A stretch of 64,000 bases of DNA from Psychroserpens luteus (GTDB taxonomy: Bacteria; Bacteroidota; Bacteroidia; Flavobacteriales; Flavobacteriaceae): contig NZ_JADILU010000003.1 in assembly GCF_015319355.1 (NCBI RefSeq), forward strand, positions 248,001 through 312,000, read 5' to 3'. Below, in pieces: positions 53,808 to 61,585 of this stretch; the stretch's first letter is position 1; each line of letters opens with the position of its first letter. The translations under genes were made by a program, and so were the position numbers. Below the pieces are notes generated by a model. That model worked only from the letters and a program-made list of their open reading frames with translations, had not been told where the DNA came from and made no database searches.

Positions 53808-54428
53808 ATGGCACAATTGATAAAAATTTATGAAGAGAATCCTAACCCTAAGGAAATCAAGAAAGTCGTTGACGTACTAAAACGTGGCGGATTAGTGATT
53901 TATCCAACAGATACCGTTTATGGTTTGGGTTGCGATATCACTAATATTAAGGCACTAGAAAAAATCGCAAGAATTAAAGGCGTTAAGTTAGAAAAGTCTA
54001 ATTTCTCCTTTATTTGTGAGGATTTAAGTAATCTTAGTGATTATGTGAAGCAGATTGATACAGCAACGTTTAAAATTTTAAAACGTGCACTTCCAGGTCC
54101 ATATACATTTATTCTTCCAGGATCTAAGAATTTACCCAACCCTTTTAAAAAACGAAAAACAGTTGGAATTCGTGTGCCAGATAATGCTATAACTATAGAA
54201 ATTGTAAAGCAACTTGGTAATCCATTAGTATCAACTTCTATACGTGATGAGGATTTTGTTGTAGAATACACTACAGATCCAGAACTCATTCTCGAGAAAT
54301 GGAATAATCTTGTCGATATTGTGATTGATGCTGGTTATGGTGGTAATGAAGCGTCTACGGTTATTGATTTGTCTGAAGAAGAGCCAGTGGTTATTAGAGA
54401 AGGGAAAGGGAGTTTGGAGATTTTTTAA
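53808..54428 (+). CDS. L-threonylcarbamoyladenylate synthase family protein (Sua5/YciO/YrdC)
   Basis: A 206-residue YrdC-domain protein. GGLVIYPTDTVYGLGCD, ARIKGVKLEKSNFSFICED, LPGPYTFIL and GIRVPDN are hallmarks, and PLVSTSIRDED is close to the threonine/ATP binding end. It makes threonylcarbamoyl-AMP for t6A37 of tRNA, or belongs to the YciO branch; the residues do not separate these clearly. It starts 48 bp from the divergent esterase and ends before a bidirectional terminator. Confidence 0.88.
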   Translation: MAQLIKIYEENPNPKEIKKVVDVLKRGGLVIYPTDTVYGLGCDITNIKALEKIARIKGVKLEKSNFSFICEDLSNLSDYVKQIDTATFKILKRALPGPYTFILPGSKNLPNPFKKRKTVGIRVPDNAITIEIVKQLGNPLVSTSIRDEDFVVEYTTDPELILEKWNNLVDIVIDAGYGGNEASTVIDLSEEEPVVIREGKGSLEIF

Positions 54429-54447
54429 GGTTGTTATAAAGCATAAT

Positions 54448-54479
54448 AAAAAAGCCCAATCTTTCGATTGAGCTTTTTT
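54448..54479. terminator. Bidirectional terminator
   Basis: GCCCAATC-TTTC-GATTGAGC stem (one mismatch) flanked by AAAAAA and TTTTTT, between the convergent Sua5/YciO and OmpA-family genes. Confidence 0.85.
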
Positions 54480-54498
54480 ATTATCTATTAAATACCTA

Positions 54499-55356
54499 CT
54501 ACTTCTCAGCAGATAAGTTTTTCATTTCTTCTTCAATCATTTCGTAGAACTGATCAATTTTTGGTAATACAACAACACGAGTACGTCTATTTTTTGCTCT
54601 GTTCTCTGCAGTATCATTATCTGCTAAAGGTACATAGCTACTTCGTCCAGCTGCAATTAATTGACCAGGATTAACTCCCAACTCTTGCAATACACGAATA
54701 ATAGAAGTAGAACGTTTAACACTTAAATCCCAGTTGTCAATAAGTACACCTTTGCTGTAAGATCGACTATCTGTATGACCTTCTATCATCGCTTCAAAAT
54801 CTGGTTTGCTTTTGATCACTTTAGCCACTTTAGCTAATACATCTTTTGCTTTAGTAGTTACATTGTAGCTTCCAGATTGAAATAATAATTTATCTGCGAT
54901 AGAAATAAATACAACACCTTTTTCTACGTTAATTTCAATATCTGGATCATCAATACCAACTGCCTTTTTCAAGCTAGTTACTAATGCTAATGTTACACTG
55001 TCCTTTTTAGATAAAGCATCTTGTAAACGTGAAATTTTAAGATCTTTTTCCTTTAAGCTTTCTAATGATTTTTCTACATTTTTAGCACCTTGAGTTGTTA
55101 AGACAGTCATGTCTTTAGTATTCTCAATTAAAGCTTGATTTGAAGATTTCATATCTGCTAAACGATTCTTTAATTCTTCTAAACGAGCAGCAGATGCAGC
55201 TTCATCAGATAAACACTTGTTTAATTTTACAGTTGCAGAATTCAATAAATCTTGAGTTGCTTTATGTTTTGTTTCTAGTGCCATAAATTCCTTCTTAGAT
55301 ACACAAGAAGTCAAAATCAACATTCCTACAACACTTAATAGCATTAATTTTTTCAT
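54499..55356 (-). CDS. OmpA family lipoprotein
   Basis: A 285-residue outer-membrane lipoprotein. The lipobox LTSC puts the anchored Cys at residue 18. A coiled-coil region (about 20-130) is followed by an OmpA_C peptidoglycan-binding domain (about 145-270) with the signature IEGHTDSRSY, NWDLSVKRSTSIIRVL, GRSSYVPLADNDTAENRAKNRRTRVVV. It tethers the outer membrane to peptidoglycan through diaminopimelate. The window has the order OmpA, GT2, HsdR-N, holA, which I recall as conserved among flavobacteria. Confidence 0.92.
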   Translation of the reverse strand: MKKLMLLSVVGMLILTSCVSKKEFMALETKHKATQDLLNSATVKLNKCLSDEAASAARLEELKNRLADMKSSNQALIENTKDMTVLTTQGAKNVEKSLESLKEKDLKISRLQDALSKKDSVTLALVTSLKKAVGIDDPDIEINVEKGVVFISIADKLLFQSGSYNVTTKAKDVLAKVAKVIKSKPDFEAMIEGHTDSRSYSKGVLIDNWDLSVKRSTSIIRVLQELGVNPGQLIAAGRSSYVPLADNDTAENRAKNRRTRVVVLPKIDQFYEMIEEEMKNLSAEK

Positions 55357-55479
55357 AATAGTTTTTAAAAAATTAGTTATAAATTTTTATTTGTTCGTTT
55401 CTTAGAACATACCAAAATTAGAGAAAAGAACAGTTCCTTTTAGCCTATTTAACTAAAATTTTAACACATTTGCTAACAA

Positions 55480-56460
55480 TTAGTAATTACAACGATTTCG
55501 TATGTAATAAGACCAAACAATAGAGGTAATTTGGTAGTAGGTTTTTTTCTTCGGAAGTTGTTTTCGTTCCTTTAAAAGTCTAGGTAAATTCACATAAAAA
55601 CTGAAATGCGCTTTTAGAATAGCTATAAAGTGAGTGAACTTTAAACTGTAAAGGAATTTTAATCCTGCAATTCCGTCGAGAATGAGTCGAATGACTAAGA
55701 TTCCGAAGAGAAAACCATCTGCATTTTTAGTAAGCGTAAATAAACTGTTTCTAAAATTGAGATAAGTTTTTTTAGGATTTATAGCATTTAAAGTAGCACC
55801 TCCAACATGATAAACGGTTGATGTACCAACATATTTGGTATTAAATCCAGCATTGAAAGCTCTCCAGCATAAATCAATTTCCTCAAAGTGAGCAAAATAG
55901 CTTTCATCAAAACCGTTGAGTGTTTCAAAAGTAGATTTCTTGATAAAAAAGCAAGCACCAGAGGCCCAGAAAATTGATGAGGTGTCATTATATTGACCAT
56001 CATCTTTTTCTATGGTATCAAAAATTCTACCTCTGCAGTATGCGTAACCGTATTTGTCTATAAATCCGCCAGCAGCACCTGCATATTCAAAGTGTGATTT
56101 ATTTTTGTAGTCTAAAATTTTTGGTTGTATAATGTCTGTACTCGTGTTAGTCTCAAATTCTTTAATAATAGAATTGAGCCAGTTTGGAGTGACTTCAATA
56201 TCGCTATTTAATAAGCAAAATACATCTGCATCAACGTGTTTTAATGCGTGGTTATAACCTTTGGCATAACCTCCATTTGTTGTGTTTTTAATGATTTTTA
56301 CCTTCGGAAATTGGCTTTGTACAAAATCAATAGAATCATCTGTAGAAGCATTGTCTGCCACATATATCTCTGCACCTTCAGAATATTGCGTGACAGATGG
56401 TAAGAATTTTTCTAGTAATTCTTGTCCGTTCCAGTTTAGTATGATGATGGCTAGTTTCAG
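55480..56460 (-). CDS. Glycosyltransferase family 2
   Basis: A nucleotide-sugar dependent transferase with a GT-A fold (GT2, rhamnosyltransferase-like). The ATG/GTG-based frame starts at 56361 (VADNASTDDS), but 33 in-frame codons upstream, from CTG at 56460, encode LKLAIIILNWNGQELLEKF, the essential first beta strand and NWNG nucleotide motif. No ATG, GTG or TTG exists before the stop upstream, so a CTG start is the likeliest (326 residues). Further motifs are NGGYAKGYNHAL, CLLNSDIEV and GFDESYFAHFEEIDLCWR. A C-terminal hydrophobic helix follows. Confidence 0.82.
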   Translation of the reverse strand: MKLAIIILNWNGQELLEKFLPSVTQYSEGAEIYVADNASTDDSIDFVQSQFPKVKIIKNTTNGGYAKGYNHALKHVDADVFCLLNSDIEVTPNWLNSIIKEFETNTSTDIIQPKILDYKNKSHFEYAGAAGGFIDKYGYAYCRGRIFDTIEKDDGQYNDTSSIFWASGACFFIKKSTFETLNGFDESYFAHFEEIDLCWRAFNAGFNTKYVGTSTVYHVGGATLNAINPKKTYLNFRNSLFTLTKNADGFLFGILVIRLILDGIAGLKFLYSLKFTHFIAILKAHFSFYVNLPRLLKERKQLPKKKTYYQITSIVWSYYIRNRCNY

Positions 56461-56557
56461 TATTAAGTATAAAGTAATTAGTTTTAAACTTTAAATTTTA
56501 GATGCTTCAACAAATTTAACATATTTCGCTTTGCGACTTCGAACCTTTGCTAGAAAA

Positions 56558-57004
56558 TCAAGAATAATCAGGCACATCTTTCAAAAACTCATAACGTTCC
56601 TTTTCAAAATCCATCATACAATAATAATGATTAATTCCGTTTGTGACCATTAAATAGGTAGCATTAAGTGCTAAGTTATAGCGCGCAATTTGATCAAAGG
56701 TGGTTTGGTCAATTTTTATTTTGTGTGATTTACACTCAACGATGAGATGAATACTTCCGTCAGGATTGAAAACCACGATATCGTAGCGTTTTGTTAACCC
56801 GTTAACCTTGAGTTCTTTTTCTACGTTGATTAAAGATTTAGGATACTTTTTATACTGAATTAAATACTGAACGCAATGTTGACGTACCCATTCTTCGGGT
56901 TGTAAAACGATGAATTTTTTACGAATCTCATCAAAAATAGAAACTTTATTTTCGTTACTTTTGAAACGGAAATTGAACTTTGGAAAATTTAATTCTTGCA
57001 TCAA
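56558..57004 (-). CDS. HsdR N-terminal-domain protein (orphan PD-(D/E)xK)
   Basis: A 148-residue protein with the N-terminal nuclease domain of type I restriction subunit R only: YLIQYKKYPKSLINVEKELKV and the PD-(D/E)xK-like core YDIVVFNPDGSIHLIVECKS with D, E and K spaced as in nucleases. No helicase motor, methylase or specificity subunit is nearby. It is divergent from holA and this pairing recurs in Bacteroidota, so a role in DNA metabolism rather than restriction is possible. A consensus promoter sits upstream. Confidence 0.82.
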   Translation of the reverse strand: MMQELNFPKFNFRFKSNENKVSIFDEIRKKFIVLQPEEWVRQHCVQYLIQYKKYPKSLINVEKELKVNGLTKRYDIVVFNPDGSIHLIVECKSHKIKIDQTTFDQIARYNLALNATYLMVTNGINHYYCMMDFEKERYEFLKDVPDYS

Positions 57005-57023
57005 GATTAATTCAGATTTTATT

Positions 57024-57054
57024 CAAAGTTAGGCTTCTACAACTGAAAACCAAA
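57024..57054 (-). promoter_or_regulatory. Promoter of the HsdR-N gene
   Basis: On the minus strand TTTG (57054-57051), 19 nt, then TAACTTTG (57031-57024), about 20 bp before the ATG at 57004. Confidence 0.65.
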
Positions 57055-57104
57055 AAGCAATTTATTTTTTGGAATTTGGAATTTAATAATTTGGAATTGT
57101 AAGC

Positions 57105-58112
57105 TTGGACGACGTAAAACAAATTGTAGCAGATATAAAGAAAGGAATCATCAAACCCATTTATTTTTTAATGGGAGAGGAGCCTTATTATATTGATGCT
57201 ATTTCAAATTATATTGAAAAAAATATTCTTGCCGAAGAAGAGAAAGGCTTCAACCAAATGGTGTTGTATGGTCGCGATGTGACTATAGATGATATTGTTG
57301 GTAATGCTAAGCGTTACCCAATGATGGCTGAACGTCAAGTGGTGATTGTAAAAGAAGCTCAAGATTTATCTCGTACAATTGAAAAACTGGCAGATTATGC
57401 TTTAAATCCTCAACCATCAACGGTTTTGGTAATAAATTACAAGTATAAAAAGATAGATAAGCGTAAAGCACTTTACAAGGCAATTAAAAAGAAGGAAGGC
57501 GTTGTTTTTGAAAGCAAGAAATTGTACGAAAATCAAGTTTCAGACTGGATTCGTCGTGTGTTGGCTGGTCAAAATTATACCATTTCTCCAAAAGCATCTC
57601 AAATGCTCGTTGAATTTCTAGGTACAGACTTAAGTAAAATTAATAACGAACTAGAAAAGCTTAAAATTGTATTACCCGAAGGGACTCAAATTTCCGCAGA
57701 ACATATAGAACAACATATTGGGATTAGTAAAGATTACAATAATTTTGAATTGCGAAAAGCTATTGGAGCAGGTGATACGCTAAAGGCTTTTAAAATTGTT
57801 AAATATTTTGCAGACAATCCTAAGGATAACCCAATGGTAATGACAGTTTCGTTGCTGTTTAGTTTCTTTTCACAACTCTTGCATTATCATGGTTTAAATG
57901 ATAAAAATCCTAGAAACGTTGCTTCTGCATTAAAAATCAATCCGTATTTTGTTAATGAATATGTGACTGCTGCGCATAATTACCCGATGCGAAAAGTGAG
58001 TCAGGTGATTTCTACTTTGCGTGAATTTGATGTACGTAGTAAAGGTGTGAATTCTAACTCAGTACCTCAAGGTGATTTACTCAAGGAGTTGTTGGTTAGA
58101 ATCTTTTCTTAG
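57105..58112 (+). CDS. holA: DNA polymerase III delta subunit
   Basis: Clamp-loader subunit that opens the sliding clamp. The 335-residue protein starts with a TTG at 57105 (MDDVKQIVADIKKGIIKPIYFLMGEEPYYID), which matches the family N-terminus, and no ATG fits. KPIYFLMGEEPYYID and NAKRYPMMAERQVVIVKEAQDL are characteristic, the middle holds LVEFLGTDLSKINNELEKLKI, and the C-terminal all-alpha collar domain ends SVPQGDLLKELLVRIFS. The upstream region repeats TTTGGAATT three times. Confidence 0.92.
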   Translation: MDDVKQIVADIKKGIIKPIYFLMGEEPYYIDAISNYIEKNILAEEEKGFNQMVLYGRDVTIDDIVGNAKRYPMMAERQVVIVKEAQDLSRTIEKLADYALNPQPSTVLVINYKYKKIDKRKALYKAIKKKEGVVFESKKLYENQVSDWIRRVLAGQNYTISPKASQMLVEFLGTDLSKINNELEKLKIVLPEGTQISAEHIEQHIGISKDYNNFELRKAIGAGDTLKAFKIVKYFADNPKDNPMVMTVSLLFSFFSQLLHYHGLNDKNPRNVASALKINPYFVNEYVTAAHNYPMRKVSQVISTLREFDVRSKGVNSNSVPQGDLLKELLVRIFS

Positions 58113-58132
58113 GTAATTTTTCACTTCTTTTT

Positions 58133-58140
58133 CTTCGGAA
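58133..58140 (+). repeat. CTTCGGAA octamer, intergenic copy
   Basis: CTTTTTCTTCGGAAATTTT context just after holA, between convergent holA and the esterase. It has the T-rich left flank and AAAT right flank. Confidence 0.8.
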
Positions 58141-58217
58141 ATTTTAAATGTTAAACTCCTTTCGTCTTCTTCATTTAAGACATGGAGCAAAACAATTGCT
58201 TAAAATTTATTTCTATT

Positions 58218-59069
58218 TTATTCTACGGGATTTAAAGCCCAAATCAACGCTTTTTCTTTTGTTGCACGAAAAATAGTGTTGTGTTGCTCGTCTGGTTCAT
58301 CAGAATATTTCCAAGCCAATTGAGCAGGAGCATTTTCCTTTAAGGTTTTTTCTAAGTTTTTTGTGTGTGTAAAAATGTCTTTAGCATCAGATCCTGCAAA
58401 CCAATACTTGATGTTTTTGTCTGGAAATTTTGATAAATAGGTCTTTGCGTTTTTTTCTAGATAATGATCATTCCACCAAATTGAAGGATCTATAGCAATA
58501 TAAAAATCAAAGGTTTCTGGTGCAATTAAAAATGTTTCTGTAACAAAAAGTCCTGCTAATGATTCGCCAATAATGCCTTTTCTAGTTGTTGTTCTATAGT
58601 CTTTATTGATTCTTGGCATTAACTCATCTGTGATAAATCTTCTGAAATTTTTTGCACCATCAGTCAATGGACAATATTCTCCATCTGCCTCAACTTGAGA
58701 AGGTCCAGATAGATCGCGACCTCTTTCGGTATTTTCAATTCCGACGAGAATAAAAGGGGGAATAGATTTACTTTCAATAAGCTTAGCAAGCGTATTTGCA
58801 ATATGCGGAAAATCTTCTTTTATACCACCATCTGGCATGTACAACACAGGAAAAGCATCTGTACTAGTTTTATAATTTGGAGGTGTCCAAACATTAATCA
58901 CTCGTGTTTCATCAACACCTTGAGACTCTATGTTAAAATTATCATGCTCAGGAATGGGATCGTTATATTGAGGTGTGTTGGCGCAATTCAACAGGATTAT
59001 AGAGAGTATGATTATAGAGCCTATTTTTGAATTTGTAATTTGCTTTAAAACTGATTTGTATTGATTCAT
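58218..59069 (-). CDS. Alpha/beta hydrolase-fold esterase (Fes/IroE-like)
   Basis: A 283-residue exported hydrolase of the Esterase_D-like (Fes/IroE/YbbA) family. A long N-terminal hydrophobic stretch ends in LLNC, so it is probably a lipoprotein. Motifs: VINVWTPPNY, FPVLYMPDGG, ILVGIENTERGRD, GIIGESLAGLFVTE (nucleophile elbow), YWFAGSDAKD and EPDEQHNT (catalytic His). Substrates may be siderophore esters or other acyl esters. A diverged relative is at 62179. Confidence 0.85.
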   Translation of the reverse strand: MNQYKSVLKQITNSKIGSIIILSIILLNCANTPQYNDPIPEHDNFNIESQGVDETRVINVWTPPNYKTSTDAFPVLYMPDGGIKEDFPHIANTLAKLIESKSIPPFILVGIENTERGRDLSGPSQVEADGEYCPLTDGAKNFRRFITDELMPRINKDYRTTTRKGIIGESLAGLFVTETFLIAPETFDFYIAIDPSIWWNDHYLEKNAKTYLSKFPDKNIKYWFAGSDAKDIFTHTKNLEKTLKENAPAQLAWKYSDEPDEQHNTIFRATKEKALIWALNPVE

Positions 59070-59388
59070 TTTAGCGTTGAATTTTAGTGGAAGCTTAAAA
59101 TTAAAGATTTCAAGGCAATTAATCTATTTTATAAGTGCTTCAGTATTAGTCAATAATTAAAAATGACACATTTATAAAGACTTTTTTGATATGAACTCAG
59201 TTTTACTTTTTAGTTTAAAACAAAAAAGTAAAGATGAGTTCTATATAAATTTAGTTTATTTGTAAAATGTTTCTAGTATGTTTAATCATGCTATTAGATA
59301 TATGATTTGAATATTTAATTATTGAAACTTCTAAGAAGGATTAAATAGTAAAAAGTATACATTAAAGCAAAAAAATAAATGTACTTCT
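59070..59388. other. Intergenic region (319 bp) with an inverted repeat
   Basis: AT-rich spacer upstream of both the minus-strand esterase and the plus-strand DgkA paralogue. It holds the inverted repeat at 59193-59241 and no convincing ORF. No clear consensus promoter was found for either gene. Confidence 0.5.
59193..59241. repeat. Imperfect 20-bp inverted repeat
   Basis: GAACTCAGTTTTACTTTTTA on the left pairs with AAAAAAGTAAAGATGAGTTC on the right, with two internal mismatches and a central A-rich loop. It lies between divergent genes; it might be a terminator remnant or an operator. Confidence 0.55.
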
Positions 59389-59748
59389 ATGAAAGATTTT
59401 ATTGTAGGACGACTTAAAAGCTTAAAATTTGCAATTAAAGGTTGTTATTTATTAATTACTACAGAGCATAGCGTCATGTTACAAACAAGTTTGTTTTCTA
59501 TGATTGTGATATTGGGTTTTTATTTTGATATTTCTAAGCAAGATTGGATAAATCAAACACTTGCTATGGCTTTAGTGTTAGGAATTGAAGGCTTAAACAC
59601 AGCTGTAGAAAAATTAGCAGATTTTGTGCACCCAGATCATCATGAGCGTATTGGTTTTATAAAGGATATAGCTGCAGGTGCAGTAACTTTTGCAGCACTT
59701 GCGTGTATGACTATAATTTCATTAATCTATTTACCTTATTTTTTGTAA
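59389..59748 (+). CDS. Diacylglycerol/undecaprenol kinase family protein (copy 2)
   Basis: A 119-residue paralogue of the gene at 23447. It keeps the catalytic motif GIEGLNTAVEKLADFVHPDHHERIG and FIKDIAAGAV. Both proteins share IKGCYLLI/FKGAIYLI-type N-termini and GFYFDIS. Having two DgkA-type kinases suggests separate roles, for example lipid carrier recycling versus diacylglycerol recycling; the sequence does not show which is which. Confidence 0.9.
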   Translation: MKDFIVGRLKSLKFAIKGCYLLITTEHSVMLQTSLFSMIVILGFYFDISKQDWINQTLAMALVLGIEGLNTAVEKLADFVHPDHHERIGFIKDIAAGAVTFAALACMTIISLIYLPYFL

Positions 59749-59818
59749 TAGGATTTTATGAGTAATCAGTATTAACGAAAATAGATGTTTCATAATTGTG
59801 CTATTTTATATTGTTTTC

Positions 59819-60817
59819 TTAATTCCAATCTTTTTTTAAATAGTTCATTGCTTCAATCAAAGCTTGTTTTGATGATTTTGGACTAAAATCTATTTCTTTT
59901 CTGGATTTAGCTATATCATAATCTTGTTTTAATCCGTAAAACATATCTAGATAATGTCTTTGTAATTGAGGTTCTTTTCCAGTTAATTTACTTGCGAGTT
60001 CCATTAAGCCTGCAACAGCATATAATAAAGATTTAGGTACTTTTTTTGGTGTTTTTAATCCTAGTTCCGGGAATTTCTGAGCTGCTATTTTTACACTGTC
60101 CTGCATAGACGTATGTTGTTCATTTGCTAATATGTAACGTTCGGCATTTTTTCCTTTTTGCATAGCATTGTAACATCCCAATGCGACATCTTTAACATCT
60201 ATCCAATTGAGTGTTATGTTCGTGTCAACAGGGATTTCGCCATTAATTATTTGGTAAACTAAGTTGTTAGAATAACTTAATTTATGAGCATCTCTGCCAA
60301 TCATTGCAGAAGGCAAAACCAAAACAGTTCTAATTCCATATTTTTCTCCTAATTCTAAAGCGAGTTTATCAGAATCGTTTTTAGAATTATAATACCAATT
60401 TCTTCGGTCTTTATTGTAACCATTATCAACATTTGCTGGTAATTTTGTAAAATCTAGTGATGCTACAGAACTTACAAAAACAATATTTTTAATATCACAT
60501 TCTTTCGCAATATCAAAGACATTTTGTGTGCCTTGAACATTATTATCATAGATATCTACTTTTGGGTTTTTTGCCCACATGCTAAAATTTGCTCCTACAG
60601 CATATAAATTTGTAACATTTTTAAAGGCTTTTCTAAGGGATGCTCGATCTGTAATATCTGCGTGAACGATGTCACAATTCAATCCTTTAAAAGGTTGTTG
60701 ATTTTTTAAGTTCCTTACAGAGGCTCTTACTTTTTGATCTTTAGAAAGTAGTAGTCTTACTAAATTATTACCTAGATGACCGTTTGCTCCTGTGACTAAT
60801 GATATTTGTTTGCTCAT
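59819..60817 (-). CDS. NAD(P)-dependent extended SDR family protein (epimerase/dehydratase or reductase)
   Basis: A 332-residue Rossmann protein. TGANGHLGNNLVRLL is the cofactor motif, VFVSSVASLDF the active-site Ser segment and YYNSKNDSDKLAL the YxxxK motif. Middle and C-terminal parts resemble dihydroflavonol reductase/3-beta-HSD-like members. Substrate unknown. It starts 57 bp after the stop of the Crp-type regulator on the same strand, so the two may form one transcript. Confidence 0.88.
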   Translation of the reverse strand: MSKQISLVTGANGHLGNNLVRLLLSKDQKVRASVRNLKNQQPFKGLNCDIVHADITDRASLRKAFKNVTNLYAVGANFSMWAKNPKVDIYDNNVQGTQNVFDIAKECDIKNIVFVSSVASLDFTKLPANVDNGYNKDRRNWYYNSKNDSDKLALELGEKYGIRTVLVLPSAMIGRDAHKLSYSNNLVYQIINGEIPVDTNITLNWIDVKDVALGCYNAMQKGKNAERYILANEQHTSMQDSVKIAAQKFPELGLKTPKKVPKSLLYAVAGLMELASKLTGKEPQLQRHYLDMFYGLKQDYDIAKSRKEIDFSPKSSKQALIEAMNYLKKDWN

Positions 60818-60874
60818 TTATAACTTCTTTTGAGCAAATTTCTATAGTTTTTGGAGAATTAAAAATAACAATTG

Positions 60875-61444
60875 TTAGAAAGTGATTTGTTTTCGAATGC
60901 GACTTAATGATTGTGGTTCCATACCTAAAAAGGATGCTATATTTTCTACGGAAACATGTAAGGCTAAATTTGGGGTTTCTTTTATGAATTTTAAATAACG
61001 TTCTTTAGCAGAAAGTGTTTGAAAATCTCTAACTCTTTCCATTTTACAATTTAAATGCTCATTAGTTATGATTTCAATTAGTATTTTCCATGTCGCTGAA
61101 TAGCTTTTTAAAATTTCTAAATCTGGTTTAGAAATTTTTAGAATTTTGCAATTGGTAACCGTTTCAAAATAATCTAATGAAGGTGTTTCACTCATAAAAC
61201 TTTCAATAGAAGAAAAAAAGTTTTGTTCGTCAACAAGGTGTTCCATGATTAGTTTTCCATTTATGTTTTTGTAGCCTTTTACAATACCGTTACTTAAAAA
61301 ATAAATGTATCTTTCTGTTTTTCCGGCTATTAAGAGATTGGTTTGTGCCTCAATTTCTTCTACAACAAAATGGTTTTTAATTAAATCTCTGTCTTCATGA
61401 GTTAAAGAAATTCTTAATTCTATATATTTTAAAAGATTTTTCAT
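60875..61444 (-). CDS. Crp/Fnr family transcriptional regulator
   Basis: A 189-residue regulator: cNMP-binding-like domain (about 15-120, IYFLSNGIVKGYKNINGKLIMEHLVDEQNFF) followed by an HTH region (about 140-189, LSAKERYLKFIKETPNLALHVSVENIASFLGMEPQSLSRIRKQ). Effector residues for cAMP are not evident, as in many Bacteroidota members of this family. It probably controls the SDR gene downstream; a 17-bp inverted repeat sits immediately upstream of it. Confidence 0.9.
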   Translation of the reverse strand: MKNLLKYIELRISLTHEDRDLIKNHFVVEEIEAQTNLLIAGKTERYIYFLSNGIVKGYKNINGKLIMEHLVDEQNFFSSIESFMSETPSLDYFETVTNCKILKISKPDLEILKSYSATWKILIEIITNEHLNCKMERVRDFQTLSAKERYLKFIKETPNLALHVSVENIASFLGMEPQSLSRIRKQITF

Positions 61445-61459
61445 TTCAGGCTTACAGTG

Positions 61460-61501
61460 TTTGCTAAATTAGTTGCAAGGTTAAGCAACTAATTTAGCAA
61501 A
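61460..61501. repeat. Perfect 17-bp inverted repeat upstream of the Crp-type gene
   Basis: TTTGCTAAATTAGTTGC (61460-61476) and its exact complement GCAACTAATTTAGCAAA (61485-61501) with an 8-nt loop. It is part of the spacer element described at 61470-61582. It could be an operator for the regulator or a recombination-site arm. Confidence 0.85.
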
Positions 61502-61582
61502 TAAATGACGAATAAGAAATTCCGCAGAAATGTTTGTAAGTAAACTAAACAAGCAATTAATTATATACGGTGTTATAGCCCG
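61470..61582 (-). repeat. Spacer element A (repeat family)
   Basis: On the minus strand it runs from GGGCTATAACACCGTATATAA through TTAATTGCTTGTTTAG and CGGAATTTCTTATTCGTC to TTGCTAAATTAGTTGC. It matches element C (63083-63185) over about 100 bp: CAACACCGTG/ATAATTAATTGCTTGTTT, CGGAAT, GATTTATT and AATTAG segments. Confidence 0.75.
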
Positions 61583-61585
61583 TTT

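Noticed and set aside
57070-57103. TTTGGAATT triplet repeat upstream of holA as an operator
   Set aside because: It is low-complexity AT-rich sequence with irregular spacing; no support beyond repetition.
1352-58140. CTTCGGAA as a Chi or KOPS site
   Set aside because: Copies are mixed in orientation (16 plus, 11 minus), whereas those signals are polar along a replichore arm.
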